A program made the position numbers and the translations under genes. A DNA stretch of 13,879 bases from RGIG7213 sp045652135 (GTDB lineage: Bacteria > Bacillota > Clostridia > Oscillospirales > CAG-272). This document shows positions 7,238 through 13,879 of the stretch, piece after piece. The stretch's first letter is position 1. Each line of letters opens with the position of its first letter. The stretch lies in the NCBI GenBank assembly GCA_045652135.1, contig JAZRTS010000017.1:1-13879 (forward strand), in the 5' to 3' direction. The notes beneath the pieces were generated by a model. It saw only the letters and a program-made list of their open reading frames with translations, was not told the origin of the DNA and did no database searches.

Positions 7238-7725
7238 CAGATATCAAAACGTTTATTTCAAAAAACAAAACAGCTTCGCTTCTGCTTATCGTAGCGGTGC
7301 TCGGCGGACTTTTGCTCATTTTCGGCGGTAATTCCGCGAAAAGCGGAGCGCTTTCGGAAAATACGGCAAATGAGGAATATATATCAGCCGTCGAGAATAA
7401 AATTGAACGAATGATAAAGCAGGTATGCAGAGGGGAGGCCACCGTAATTGTAACAGCGGAATCATCCGAGGAATACGTGTATGCTGAAAATACAGAGGAG
7501 ATGATCGAGAAAAACGGAGAAGAAACAATAAGAACGTCAAAATCAAATCAGTACGCTGTGATAAACGGTCAAACGGTGGTAAAGACCGTATTGAAGCCGC
7601 GAATACGCGGTATTGCCGTCGTGTGTCCGAACGGTGACGATCCCGTTATACAGTACAAAATAATAAAACTTCTTGCCTGCGCCTACGGTATATCCGAGGC
7701 AAAAATCTGTGTGGCAGGACTTTAG
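7234..7725 (+). CDS. spoIIIAG: Stage III sporulation protein AG
   Basis: A 163-aa protein, shorter than the ~230 aa of B. subtilis, mainly in the linker after the membrane helix. It has one membrane helix (residues ~13-31) and then an extracytoplasmic domain. SpoIIIAG forms the large ring of the SpoIIIA-SpoIIQ channel in the space between the two membranes. The conserved end PRIRGIAVVCPNGDDPVIQY, then KIIKLLACAYGISEAKICV, is the ring-building motif region and supports the call. The middle stretch (~65-115: TVIVTAESSEEYVYAENTEE and on) corresponds to the insertion that makes the beta-rich part of the ring. Its start overlaps spoIIIAF as ATGA. Confidence 0.93.
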   Translation: MTDIKTFISKNKTASLLLIVAVLGGLLLIFGGNSAKSGALSENTANEEYISAVENKIERMIKQVCRGEATVIVTAESSEEYVYAENTEEMIEKNGEETIRTSKSNQYAVINGQTVVKTVLKPRIRGIAVVCPNGDDPVIQYKIIKLLACAYGISEAKICVAGL

Positions 7726-7762
7726 TACATAACAACGCGCCGAAAGGCAGAAGGAGAGCTTT

Positions 7763-8320
7763 ATGAAGATATTTAAAACAGAAAATCCCGACAGAAAGAA
7801 AATAGACTTCAAGGAGGTCATCGAAAAAATAGGCAAAAGAAATCTTATCATTGCAGGTGCGGTCGTCGTTATCGGTCTGGTCGTGTATCTCAACTGGTTC
7901 TTATTCGACGGCACTGCGGTAGACAATACACCTCCCGTAGCCGATGCGGGAGCAGAAAACAAGGAGGAAAACGACAACTATTTTACCGTTTCACTGCTCA
8001 ACCGTAACAGAGCGCGCGACGAGGCAATAGAAGTGCTTCAGACCGTCGTTGACGCAGGCACGTCGAACGAAGCATCCGAGGCAGCGATGGCTGATATCGC
8101 GCGCATTGCTTCGCAGATCGAGCAGGAAGCAAACATCGAGGAACTCGTAAAATCCAAGGGCTTTTCTCAGTGCGTTGCGGTGATTTCGGGGCAAGGAGTC
8201 AATATAATCGTCAAGGGAGACGAAGAAGCGCTTTTGCCAAACGAGATAGCGCAGATAAAGGAGATAGCCTACACAAGCGCGAATATTCTGCCCGAAAACG
8301 TCGTGATAATAGAAAAATAA
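7763..8320 (+). CDS. spoIIIAH: Stage III sporulation protein AH
   Basis: A 185-aa protein with a basic N-terminal cytoplasmic tail, one membrane helix (residues ~27-46) and an extracytoplasmic domain. SpoIIIAH binds forespore SpoIIQ and closes the channel between mother cell and forespore. Family features seen here are YFTVSLLNRNRARDEAIEVL (start of the ring-building domain), LVKSKGFSQCVAVISGQGVN and the C-terminal EIAQIKEIAYTSANILPENV. It is shorter than B. subtilis SpoIIIAH (~218), mostly in the linker between membrane helix and domain. Unlike AC-AG it does not overlap its neighbour: 37 nt separate it from spoIIIAG, and it has its own strong AAGGAG 6 nt before the ATG, so it may be translated at a different level. 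Confidence 0.95.
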   Translation: MKIFKTENPDRKKIDFKEVIEKIGKRNLIIAGAVVVIGLVVYLNWFLFDGTAVDNTPPVADAGAENKEENDNYFTVSLLNRNRARDEAIEVLQTVVDAGTSNEASEAAMADIARIASQIEQEANIEELVKSKGFSQCVAVISGQGVNIIVKGDEEALLPNEIAQIKEIAYTSANILPENVVIIEK

Positions 8321-8347
8321 TATTTCGTTTTATTGAATTTAACGTGT

Positions 8348-8433
8348 CCTTGTAGGGGCGGACGTCCTCGACCGCCCGTTTGGATCCGTTTTCGTTTATT
8401 TTATACGGGAGGATAATATCCTCCCCTACAAGG
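8348..8433. mobile_element. 86-bp palindromic element within repeat copy 1 (MITE-like)
   Basis: In the first copy the ends extend to an 11-bp perfect inverted repeat, CCTTGTAGGGG (8348-8358) and CCCCTACAAGG (8423-8433). They enclose the two internal hairpins. The later copies keep only the inner 7 bp on the left side. Size, terminal inverted repeats and lack of coding capacity fit a miniature non-autonomous element or a structured intergenic repeat. I see no target-site duplication, and its mobility is inference. Confidence 0.4.
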
Positions 8434-8811
8434 TTTGATCAAACAGGGGCTCTTCCCTCTCGTTCATTATATTCAGCGTCATGCCGTAGGGGCGGACGTC
8501 CTCGACCGCCCGTTCGGATCCGTTTTCGTTTATTTTATACAGGAGGATAATATCCTCCCCTACAAGGTTTGATCAAACGGGAGCTCTTCCCTCTCGTTCA
8601 TTATATTCAGCGTGATGCCGTAGGGGCGGACGTCCTCGACCGCCCGTTTGGATCCGTTTTTGTTTATTTTATACGGGAGGATAATATCCTCCCCTACAAG
8701 GTTTGATCAAACGGGAGCTCTTCCCTCTCGTTCATTATATTCAGCGTGATGCCGTAGGGACGGACGTCCTCGACCGCCCGTTTGGATACGTTTTCGTTTA
8801 TTTTATACGGG
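8348..8811. repeat. Tandem array of a 134-bp repeat, three full copies plus a truncated fourth
   Basis: Copies start at GTAGGG and lie at 8352-8485, 8486-8619, 8620-8753 and 8754-8811. The spacing is exactly 134 bp each time and only a few bases differ between copies. Each full unit contains: GGGCGG...CCGCCC (hairpin 1); the perfect hairpin GGAGGAT-AAT-ATCCTCC; flanking inverted GTAGGGG/CCCCTAC; the palindrome GTTTGATCAAAC; and a less structured segment (CTCTTCCCTCTCGTTCATTA, then TATTCAGCG). Copy 4 diverges after TATACGGG, where about 16 bp of the second hairpin are missing, and then decays. No credible protein is encoded. The array fills the gap between spoIIIAH and the tail-like cassette, and its hairpins may stop transcription leaving spoIIIAH, which has no other terminator. 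Confidence 0.95.
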
Positions 8812-8862
8812 TCCTACACGGTCCGTATAACATATTTTCACTCATTTACCCACAAAAAAGCA

Positions 8863-8891
8863 TTGACAAAACGAGCACTTTGTGGTATAAT
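8863..8891 (+). promoter_or_regulatory. Perfect extended -10 promoter of the tail-like cassette
   Basis: TTGACA at 8863-8868, a 17-nt spacer and TATAAT at 8886-8891 match consensus exactly. TGG immediately before the -10 adds an extended -10 (TGnTATAAT). Transcription should start at about 8898, giving a leader of about 70 nt before the ATG at 8968. Confidence 0.92.
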
Positions 8892-8899
8892 CAAAAACA

Positions 8900-8911
8900 G
8901 AACAAATGTTC
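8900..8911. promoter_or_regulatory. Putative LexA/DinR (SOS) operator overlapping the transcription start
   Basis: GAAC-AAAT-GTTC at 8900-8911 matches the Gram-positive LexA box GAACRNRYGTTC at every defined position. With its flanks it is the inverted repeat AGAACA-AA-TGTTCT. It begins 8 nt after the -10, so a bound repressor would block initiation. The match is seen directly; LexA binding is inferred. No other such box was noticed in the window. Confidence 0.7.
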
Positions 8912-8967
8912 TCCTTTTCGTCCGAAACATCGACATAACATACGAAAAAGTCGAAGAAAGGGAACAT

Positions 8968-10338
8968 ATGCAATTTGATTTTACAGTTGAGAACAAAATT
9001 CTCACACCGCTTGACGGCGAATACTCCGTCATTGCGGACAATTCGGATTATTCCGTCCGCTTTTCGTTTGACGAAGAATGGACGGGTAAAACGAAAACAG
9101 TAAGATTCATAAACGGAAAAAATTACGTTGACGTTATCTTACCTAAAAATAACACGGTAACAATACCGCTTGAAATAATGTCGCCGCCTTCGATAAGCGT
9201 CGGAGTCTACGCAGGACATCTGCGCACGTCGTCTGCCGCCGTTATCAAGTGCCGCACAAGTATTCTGACACCGAACGGCACACCGAAAGAACCGAGCGAG
9301 GACGTTTACGGTCAGCTCATTTCACAGTATGACGAGGTGAAAAATACTCTTTTTGAGATGAACGGAGAGATCGATTCGCTCATTTCATCTGAGGAGCAAA
9401 GACAAACGGCGGAGGAAAAAAGGCAGACTGCAGAGGCTGAAAGACAGCTTATGTACGACGATTTCAAGGAAAAGAGCCTTGACTTTTCAAATTCCTACAT
9501 CATAACTTTAAACGGCACTTCGGGCAACAATACACTTTACGCATACCACTGCATTCCGGAAAACGAACCGCTTGAATTTTACATAACCGGTCATCTTGAC
9601 GAAACAATACCGTCCGGCGGTAAAAGCCCCGAAAATCCGTCATCCGTCAGTTTTTCAACACTGTCCAGGGTGAACTTCGGCTCCGTTGCTTTCACGTGTA
9701 CGAACAAGCTTCCCGTTATACAAACGCCTTGGGACACCGATGTATTCGACATAAAAAACGGAAAGTTTATCCACAAAATCGGAATTGCCGAATTTCACCA
9801 TCTCGACGGTGAAATATATCTGTTTGACACTGTGAGAGGAATGTACGGAAAAAGATACTCACTAAGACGCGTTGAAAGCACATCGGGCGCAAACGTTTTC
9901 ATTGATAATCGCGAGGCGTACCCATTTGCAAAAGCGGGAATGAAAACATTTTCTCCGCACTTCAACACAGCCGCAAGCATCGATGCTTGTGAACACGGAT
10001 ATATGTACGACGGCGCAGATCATTATTTCGGCTTCGGTACAAAGAGCGAAACGGATGAAGAAGCCTATCTCGGTTTCTATCAGCTTGTCAAGGAGCTTTA
10101 CGAAAGCAATTCGCCCCTTACGGTATACTATGAATACAGCGAGCCGTTTATCGAGGAGATAAACAGACCTGACTTACATTTTTACAATTCCGTGATTTCC
10201 ATCAATACAAGGCGAAATCCGTTCGTTATAAAGTATAAGGCAGATTTAAATTCGCTTGTAAACAGCCTGCAGGAGCAGATAAACGAGCTTTCGTCAGCGC
10301 TTGTAGCAATAGCAGAAGGAGGGGATGATAATGCTTGA
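8968..10338 (+). CDS. Phage tail/baseplate-like protein with BppU-like N terminus
   Basis: A 456-aa protein. Residues 1-115 (QFDFTVENKILTPLDGEYSV; FSFDEEWTGKTKTVRF; SISVGVYAGHLRTSSAAVIK; PKEPSEDVYGQL) follow the N-terminal domain common in tail or baseplate proteins of Clostridia prophages (BppU-N type), where it mounts a receptor-binding part. Residues ~116-167 form a charged coiled coil with the repeat EEQRQTAEEKRQTAEAERQ. Residues ~170-430 are probably a host-binding region of beta structure, ending in SPLTVYYEYSEPF. Residues ~430-450 are a short terminal coiled coil. The start at 8968 has AAGAAAGGGA upstream; a longer frame from 8782 would cross the promoter and is rejected. It has a perfect promoter with an SOS box and no capsid, portal, integrase, holin or lysin gene nearby. 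Likely functions are cell-surface binding as part of a tail-like particle or a prophage relic. Confidence 0.75.
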   Translation: MQFDFTVENKILTPLDGEYSVIADNSDYSVRFSFDEEWTGKTKTVRFINGKNYVDVILPKNNTVTIPLEIMSPPSISVGVYAGHLRTSSAAVIKCRTSILTPNGTPKEPSEDVYGQLISQYDEVKNTLFEMNGEIDSLISSEEQRQTAEEKRQTAEAERQLMYDDFKEKSLDFSNSYIITLNGTSGNNTLYAYHCIPENEPLEFYITGHLDETIPSGGKSPENPSSVSFSTLSRVNFGSVAFTCTNKLPVIQTPWDTDVFDIKNGKFIHKIGIAEFHHLDGEIYLFDTVRGMYGKRYSLRRVESTSGANVFIDNREAYPFAKAGMKTFSPHFNTAASIDACEHGYMYDGADHYFGFGTKSETDEEAYLGFYQLVKELYESNSPLTVYYEYSEPFIEEINRPDLHFYNSVISINTRRNPFVIKYKADLNSLVNSLQEQINELSSALVAIAEGGDDNA

Positions 10339-10792
10339 AGTAAAAAGAGCTGTTTTTAAACACAACCAAAGAATGAAGGCACTTGAAAAGCTGTGTCTTG
10401 CAGGTACATACCGCGCAGGAGAAATTTTAAACGACCGTGAGCTTTATTCGGTAAAATCCTCGCTTCCCTCATGGTGCGAGGGGACAAAATATGAGATCGG
10501 ATATGTTGTTTCGTACAGCGGACTTGTGTATAAATGTATTCAAGCCCACACATCGTTGTCATCATGGATACCGAAGGATACACCAACACTTTGGGAAGTC
10601 ATCATGCCCGAATATGAGGGCAGTATGCGCGATCCCATTCCTGCCTTTGAAGGTCTCCGCTATTTCAAGGATAAATATTACCTTGAAAACGGTGTTCTGT
10701 ATCTTTGCGTGCGAGACGATACGGCAGACGGAACGGTGCTTTATACACTTCCCTCAACGCTCGTTGACGATTATTTCACAGTAATAAGATAA
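10331..10792 (+). CDS. Phage tail-associated protein with CBM5/12-like carbohydrate-binding domain
   Basis: A 153-aa protein. Residues ~45-90 read WCEGTKYEIGYVVSYSGLVY, then KCIQAHTSLSSWIPKDTP and LWEVI. This is the pattern of a family 5/12 carbohydrate-binding (chitin-binding-like) domain with its spaced aromatic residues. The C-terminal ~45 residues (FKDKYYLENGVLYLCVRDDT and on) resemble the tail-gene partner proteins of Clostridia prophages. The ATG at 10331 lies 8 nt after GGAGG; the ATG at 10325 would be only 2 nt away. It overlaps the end of the preceding tail-like gene by 8 nt, so the two are co-translated from the SOS-box promoter. A strong terminator follows. It probably binds a surface polysaccharide, acting with its neighbour. 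Confidence 0.75.
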   Translation: MLEVKRAVFKHNQRMKALEKLCLAGTYRAGEILNDRELYSVKSSLPSWCEGTKYEIGYVVSYSGLVYKCIQAHTSLSSWIPKDTPTLWEVIMPEYEGSMRDPIPAFEGLRYFKDKYYLENGVLYLCVRDDTADGTVLYTLPSTLVDDYFTVIR

Positions 10793-10793
10793 A

Positions 10794-10845
10794 ATATGGG
10801 GCAGACTCATTTTCAAGAATGAGTCGCCCCATATATTTTTTAATA
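10794..10845 (+). terminator. Strong terminator of the tail-like cassette
   Basis: ATATGGGGC and GACTCATT on the left pair with AATGAGTC and GCCCCATAT on the right (17 bp, one bulged A at 10803). The loop is TTCAAG, followed by ATTTTTTAATATTTTTT. Because of the flanking A and T runs it could also work in the opposite direction. Confidence 0.92.
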
Positions 10846-10922
10846 TTTTTTCCGTAGTTTCAATCCCGTTTTCGTTCAACACAACGCCCACGATATAGCA
10901 CCTGTGCGTTTTATGCACAAAA

Positions 10923-10950
10923 TTTACAATTTATACATTATATATATAAT
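10923..10950 (+). promoter_or_regulatory. Probable promoter of the surface-protein gene
   Basis: TTTACA (10923-10928) and TATAAT (10945-10950) are separated by 16 nt in very AT-rich DNA, so other -10-like hexamers are nearby. The leader would be about 105 nt. The rest of the 10846-11064 gap holds nothing else I recognise. Confidence 0.5.
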
Positions 10951-11064
10951 TTTTTAAATATAATTAATATATGACATCAGCTATATAACATTAGTAATTC
11001 AAACAAAAATATCTGCGCCGTGCCGTATACAAACGTCACCGTGCAGAAGAAAAGAGGTAAAATG

Positions 11065-13879
11065 ATGGGGAAACAAAAAACATCATACACTGTGACTTCT
11101 CTGGTTGCGATTATACTTTGTTTCACTTTGACGTTGGGCATTTTCATACAAAGCCAACTGATAATTGACGTTTTTGCACTTGACAGCGCAGAGGAGATCA
11201 CCGACGCTACGGCGCTTGACAATTTCGCCTATACAGTCGATACGGCAAGCGGCACGGTAACCTTGACCAAATACAACGGCACAGGTACCGAGGTAAGAGT
11301 GCCGCCTACGTACACGGTTGACGGTGTTGAATACAATACGGTCGTTGACAGTACCACTACATTCAGATCGAACAATACAATTACTTACGCAAAGCTTTAC
11401 CCCGGTGTAAGCTTTGCAAATAACACTATGGGATATTTGTTTGCTGCCTGCTCGAAGCTTGTAACAGCAGATATTTCCGGGGTAAATACCACGGGTGTTA
11501 CGAATATGGCGTGTATGTTCGACACGGACAAGGTAATTACTACGATTGATATGACAGGTATAGACACTTCAAAGGTGACTAACATGAATTACCTGTTTTA
11601 CAAATGCCAAAATCTCTCGACCTTGACGGGATATGAGAATTGGGACACAGGCTCCGTTCAAACGATGTGCTATATGTTTCTGGAAGTGACAAAGCTTAAG
11701 AAGATAGATTTAAGCCGTTGGAATCTCAGTAACGTAGTAAATTCCTGCCGTTGTTTCCAGAAAAACAATGCAGAGGAGATATTGCTGCCCGACAGTCTTA
11801 AAACCATAAGTGCGTTCTTTTTTAACCACTCACAGTACATCAAGGGTACGTCATTCACCATTCCCGCAGGTGTTGAAAGAATCGGTTACGGACATACGTT
11901 CTATAATTTTGCAACAGATGCATTAACGGAATTTATAGTGCCTGCGGAAAACAAAAACTTTGTTGCCGTGGACGGTATTCTTTATTCGGCAGATATGAGG
12001 GAGCTTCTTGCTATCCCCCGCGGTAAGACGTTTGAAAACGATACGTTCTACGTTCCCGAGGGTGTTGAGTTTATGGGCGAGAACAGCTTTTCCAGAAACT
12101 GCAACCTTAAAACCCTCGTTTTGCCGAATTCCTTTGAGATAGAACAGTTTGTCGATATAGGCGATCCGAGATATATTGTTTTTGAGGACGGAGGAAATGT
12201 CAACGAGGGTAACAGCCTTACCATTGCCACTTATATCTACACGTTAGTCGAAAACTATGAGGTAAAGTTGAGCAACCCGAGATACACCTCACGTAACGGT
12301 ATTATTTACAGCAAGGATATGTCAACTGTTATAGCTATTCCGCAACTGTACCAAAAGCACGTTAACATTCCCGAGGGTGTTACAACGTGGGAAACCCATG
12401 CCGCCTCCTATACACAGGAGAATGTGAAGCTGAATAACGGAAATGGACCTGCGGTGCCGGATTTTACGGGCGTATCCATTCCCTCGACTATGTTGTATAT
12501 TGCGCCCGACCAGGTTGACAAAATAAACTTTGAAAATGAGCAGTTTGACTACTTCAGCATAACCGTACACCCCGACAATCCCGTTTATACACAGGACGCA
12601 AACGGTAATATTATATCTACGGGCGCCGTGGCATGGAACAGAAGAATAAATGAAATATACTATGATCTTCCCTCAGCCTTTGCAGACGCGCAGGACGGCG
12701 ACACCATTATTCTTCTTGCTGATACTGAGCTTAGCTCCAAGATAACTGTATCGTCGGATATTACCCTGACGGGCGGTTATACGGTGACAAGAGCAAATGA
12801 TTACACAGGCGGGTTCTTCGAAGTATCGAGCGGCGCATCCCTGACGCTTGACGGCGGTGTTGTCTTTGACGGCAACAACGAATGGGTGCTTGACAGGGAA
12901 GGATACGAAGCGGAATTTGAAGAATTAAAATCAAATTTCAAATACAGAGTACCTATTCTTGGACATATAACCCTCGAAGACGGTGCGCCCAATGCAACCG
13001 GCAGCAATATGTTCAATGTGTACGGCACCTTGACGGTGAACCGCGCCACCGTTAAAAACAATTACGGAAACGTGATATATCTTCGAGATAACGGTGCGGG
13101 AGAAAGCAGTGTGTGTAACATAAACGACGGCGCGCTTTTTACTCACAATGTACATAACGCCTCGGGAGCTGTTGTAAATCTAAATTACAACTCCAAGCTC
13201 AATATGTCAGGCGGTGAAATAAGTGACAATCACGGTAGCGGTAACGGCGGTATAATTGCCGTTTACGGCGCCATGACAATGACGGGTGGAGCGATAAAAG
13301 ATAATCACGCCATAGGTTCAATCGGCAGTGCGATTATGGTTAATGCCCAGAAAACAGAGTATACCGGAAATGGGTATAAAGCTACATTCGATATGTCGGG
13401 CGGTGAGATATGCAGAAACTTCTCACTTCCCTCCGGTAATAACGATGACGGTTCCGCTATCTATTTACGTGAAAACTGTCACATGACTATGACGGGCGGA
13501 AAAATATGCCATAATAAGGGTCTTATCTCCGGCGGTATATTGTTTAACAAGGCCACAGCGTCTTTTACAATGACGGACGGACAGATCGTTGAAAATGTAT
13601 CTTACGGACAGTACACCAAAGCTGATGAGCTTTATCACGATATACACGATTTCGCGCTTGGTTACGGAAAAGCTGAAATAACAGGCGGTGTATTTTCACA
13701 GAATATCGAACGAGATCTTGCCGACGGTTACGGAACGAAGATAGATTTCACCCAAAAGGACGGCAAAGAAATTATTTACTTCACCGTTGAGAACGAGCTT
13801 GTTGAAAATGAGCGCACAGGCGAAAAATATCACAGCATCGGCGCAGCGGCGGAAGCTGCCGAAGACGGTGACACACTGA
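11065..13879 (+). CDS. Large secreted surface protein: DUF285-like, BspA-type leucine-rich repeats and beta-helix repeats (3' end outside window)
   Basis: The frame is open through the right edge, giving 938 visible residues and no stop. A signal peptide is seen: basic start, hydrophobic SLVAIILCFTLTLGIFI, probable cleavage after DVFA (~residue 39). Residues ~115-235 hold DUF285-type repeats (GVTNMACMF, KVTNMNYLFYKC, SVQTMCYMF). Residues ~238-480 are BspA/LRR_5-type repeats (VDGILYSADMRELLAIPRGK with VPEGVEFMGENSF; RNGIIYSKDMSTVIAIPQLY). Around 535-575 is an AQDGDTIILLAD module, begun again at the edge (AEDGDTL). Residues ~590-875 are beta-helix repeats (MSGGEISDN, MTGGAIKDN, MSGGEICRN, MTGGKICHN). 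Such proteins are exported adhesins or glycan-binding surface proteins; ligand unknown. Start: ATG 11065 lies 7 nt after GAGG, and the ATG at 11062 directly before it is the alternative. A cell-wall anchor, if any, would lie past the edge. Confidence 0.85.
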   Translation, partial: MGKQKTSYTVTSLVAIILCFTLTLGIFIQSQLIIDVFALDSAEEITDATALDNFAYTVDTASGTVTLTKYNGTGTEVRVPPTYTVDGVEYNTVVDSTTTFRSNNTITYAKLYPGVSFANNTMGYLFAACSKLVTADISGVNTTGVTNMACMFDTDKVITTIDMTGIDTSKVTNMNYLFYKCQNLSTLTGYENWDTGSVQTMCYMFLEVTKLKKIDLSRWNLSNVVNSCRCFQKNNAEEILLPDSLKTISAFFFNHSQYIKGTSFTIPAGVERIGYGHTFYNFATDALTEFIVPAENKNFVAVDGILYSADMRELLAIPRGKTFENDTFYVPEGVEFMGENSFSRNCNLKTLVLPNSFEIEQFVDIGDPRYIVFEDGGNVNEGNSLTIATYIYTLVENYEVKLSNPRYTSRNGIIYSKDMSTVIAIPQLYQKHVNIPEGVTTWETHAASYTQENVKLNNGNGPAVPDFTGVSIPSTMLYIAPDQVDKINFENEQFDYFSITVHPDNPVYTQDANGNIISTGAVAWNRRINEIYYDLPSAFADAQDGDTIILLADTELSSKITVSSDITLTGGYTVTRANDYTGGFFEVSSGASLTLDGGVVFDGNNEWVLDREGYEAEFEELKSNFKYRVPILGHITLEDGAPNATGSNMFNVYGTLTVNRATVKNNYGNVIYLRDNGAGESSVCNINDGALFTHNVHNASGAVVNLNYNSKLNMSGGEISDNHGSGNGGIIAVYGAMTMTGGAIKDNHAIGSIGSAIMVNAQKTEYTGNGYKATFDMSGGEICRNFSLPSGNNDDGSAIYLRENCHMTMTGGKICHNKGLISGGILFNKATASFTMTDGQIVENVSYGQYTKADELYHDIHDFALGYGKAEITGGVFSQNIERDLADGYGTKIDFTQKDGKEIIYFTVENELVENERTGEKYHSIGAAAEAAEDGDTL

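Noticed and set aside
7543..7977. 144-codon minus-strand frame opposite spoIIIAG/spoIIIAH
   Set aside because: It is opposite conserved coding sequence and the spoIIIAH ribosome binding site, with no start signal of its own.
8348..8811. CRISPR-like array
   Set aside because: The unit is 134 bp with no short direct repeat alternating with unique spacers, the whole unit is conserved, and no cas genes are present.
8703..8978. 91-codon frame crossing repeat copies 3-4 and the cassette promoter
   Set aside because: It consists of repeat DNA and promoter sequence, so any product would be an accident of the frame.

Overview
The window looks like a low-to-mid GC, endospore-forming member of the Clostridia. 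It carries a complete spoIIIA operon (AA to AH), which is restricted to spore-forming Firmicutes. The 5' part of a 16S rRNA gene on the minus strand has a Clostridia-type (Oscillospirales/Ruminococcaceae-like) sequence. This placement is from memory of typical sequences, not from a search.

Layout. (1) 1-452, minus strand: first ~450 nt of a 16S rRNA gene, with its leader and a TTGACA-17-TAATAT promoter at 715-743. (2) Divergent from it, nrdR (1115-1573) has a perfect TTGACA-17-TATAAT promoter and its own terminator. (3) 1676-3706: an unusual membrane protein with an N-terminal membrane region, two Rossmann/RCK-like segments and a C-terminal RyR-like segment, followed by a terminator. (4) 3776-8320: spoIIIAA-AB-AC-AD-AE-AF-AG-AH, tightly packed with 4-bp start/stop overlaps. 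They encode the mother-cell side of the SpoIIIA-SpoIIQ channel that links mother cell and forespore. (5) 8348-8811: three full copies and a truncated fourth copy of a 134-bp tandem repeat. Each full unit contains two strong hairpins between inverted GTAGGGG/CCCCTAC ends. (6) 8863-10845: an isolated two-gene cassette of phage tail/baseplate-like proteins (456 aa with a BppU-like N terminus and coiled coil; 153 aa with a CBM5/12-like domain). It is driven by a perfect extended -10 promoter whose start site overlaps a perfect Gram-positive LexA/SOS box and is closed by a strong terminator. (7) 11065 to the window end: a large secreted surface protein (DUF285-like repeats, BspA-type leucine-rich repeats, beta-helix repeats), open at the right edge.

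How the parts relate. The blocks appear transcriptionally insulated: terminators close nrdR, the RyR-like gene and the tail-like cassette, and hairpin-rich repeats follow spoIIIAH. The most noteworthy feature is the stand-alone tail-like cassette with a predicted DNA-damage switch and no other phage genes in view. Next are the RyR/tandem-Rossmann membrane protein, a candidate ligand-sensing membrane effector of unknown role, and the 134-bp structured repeats. The spoIIIA genes themselves are canonical.
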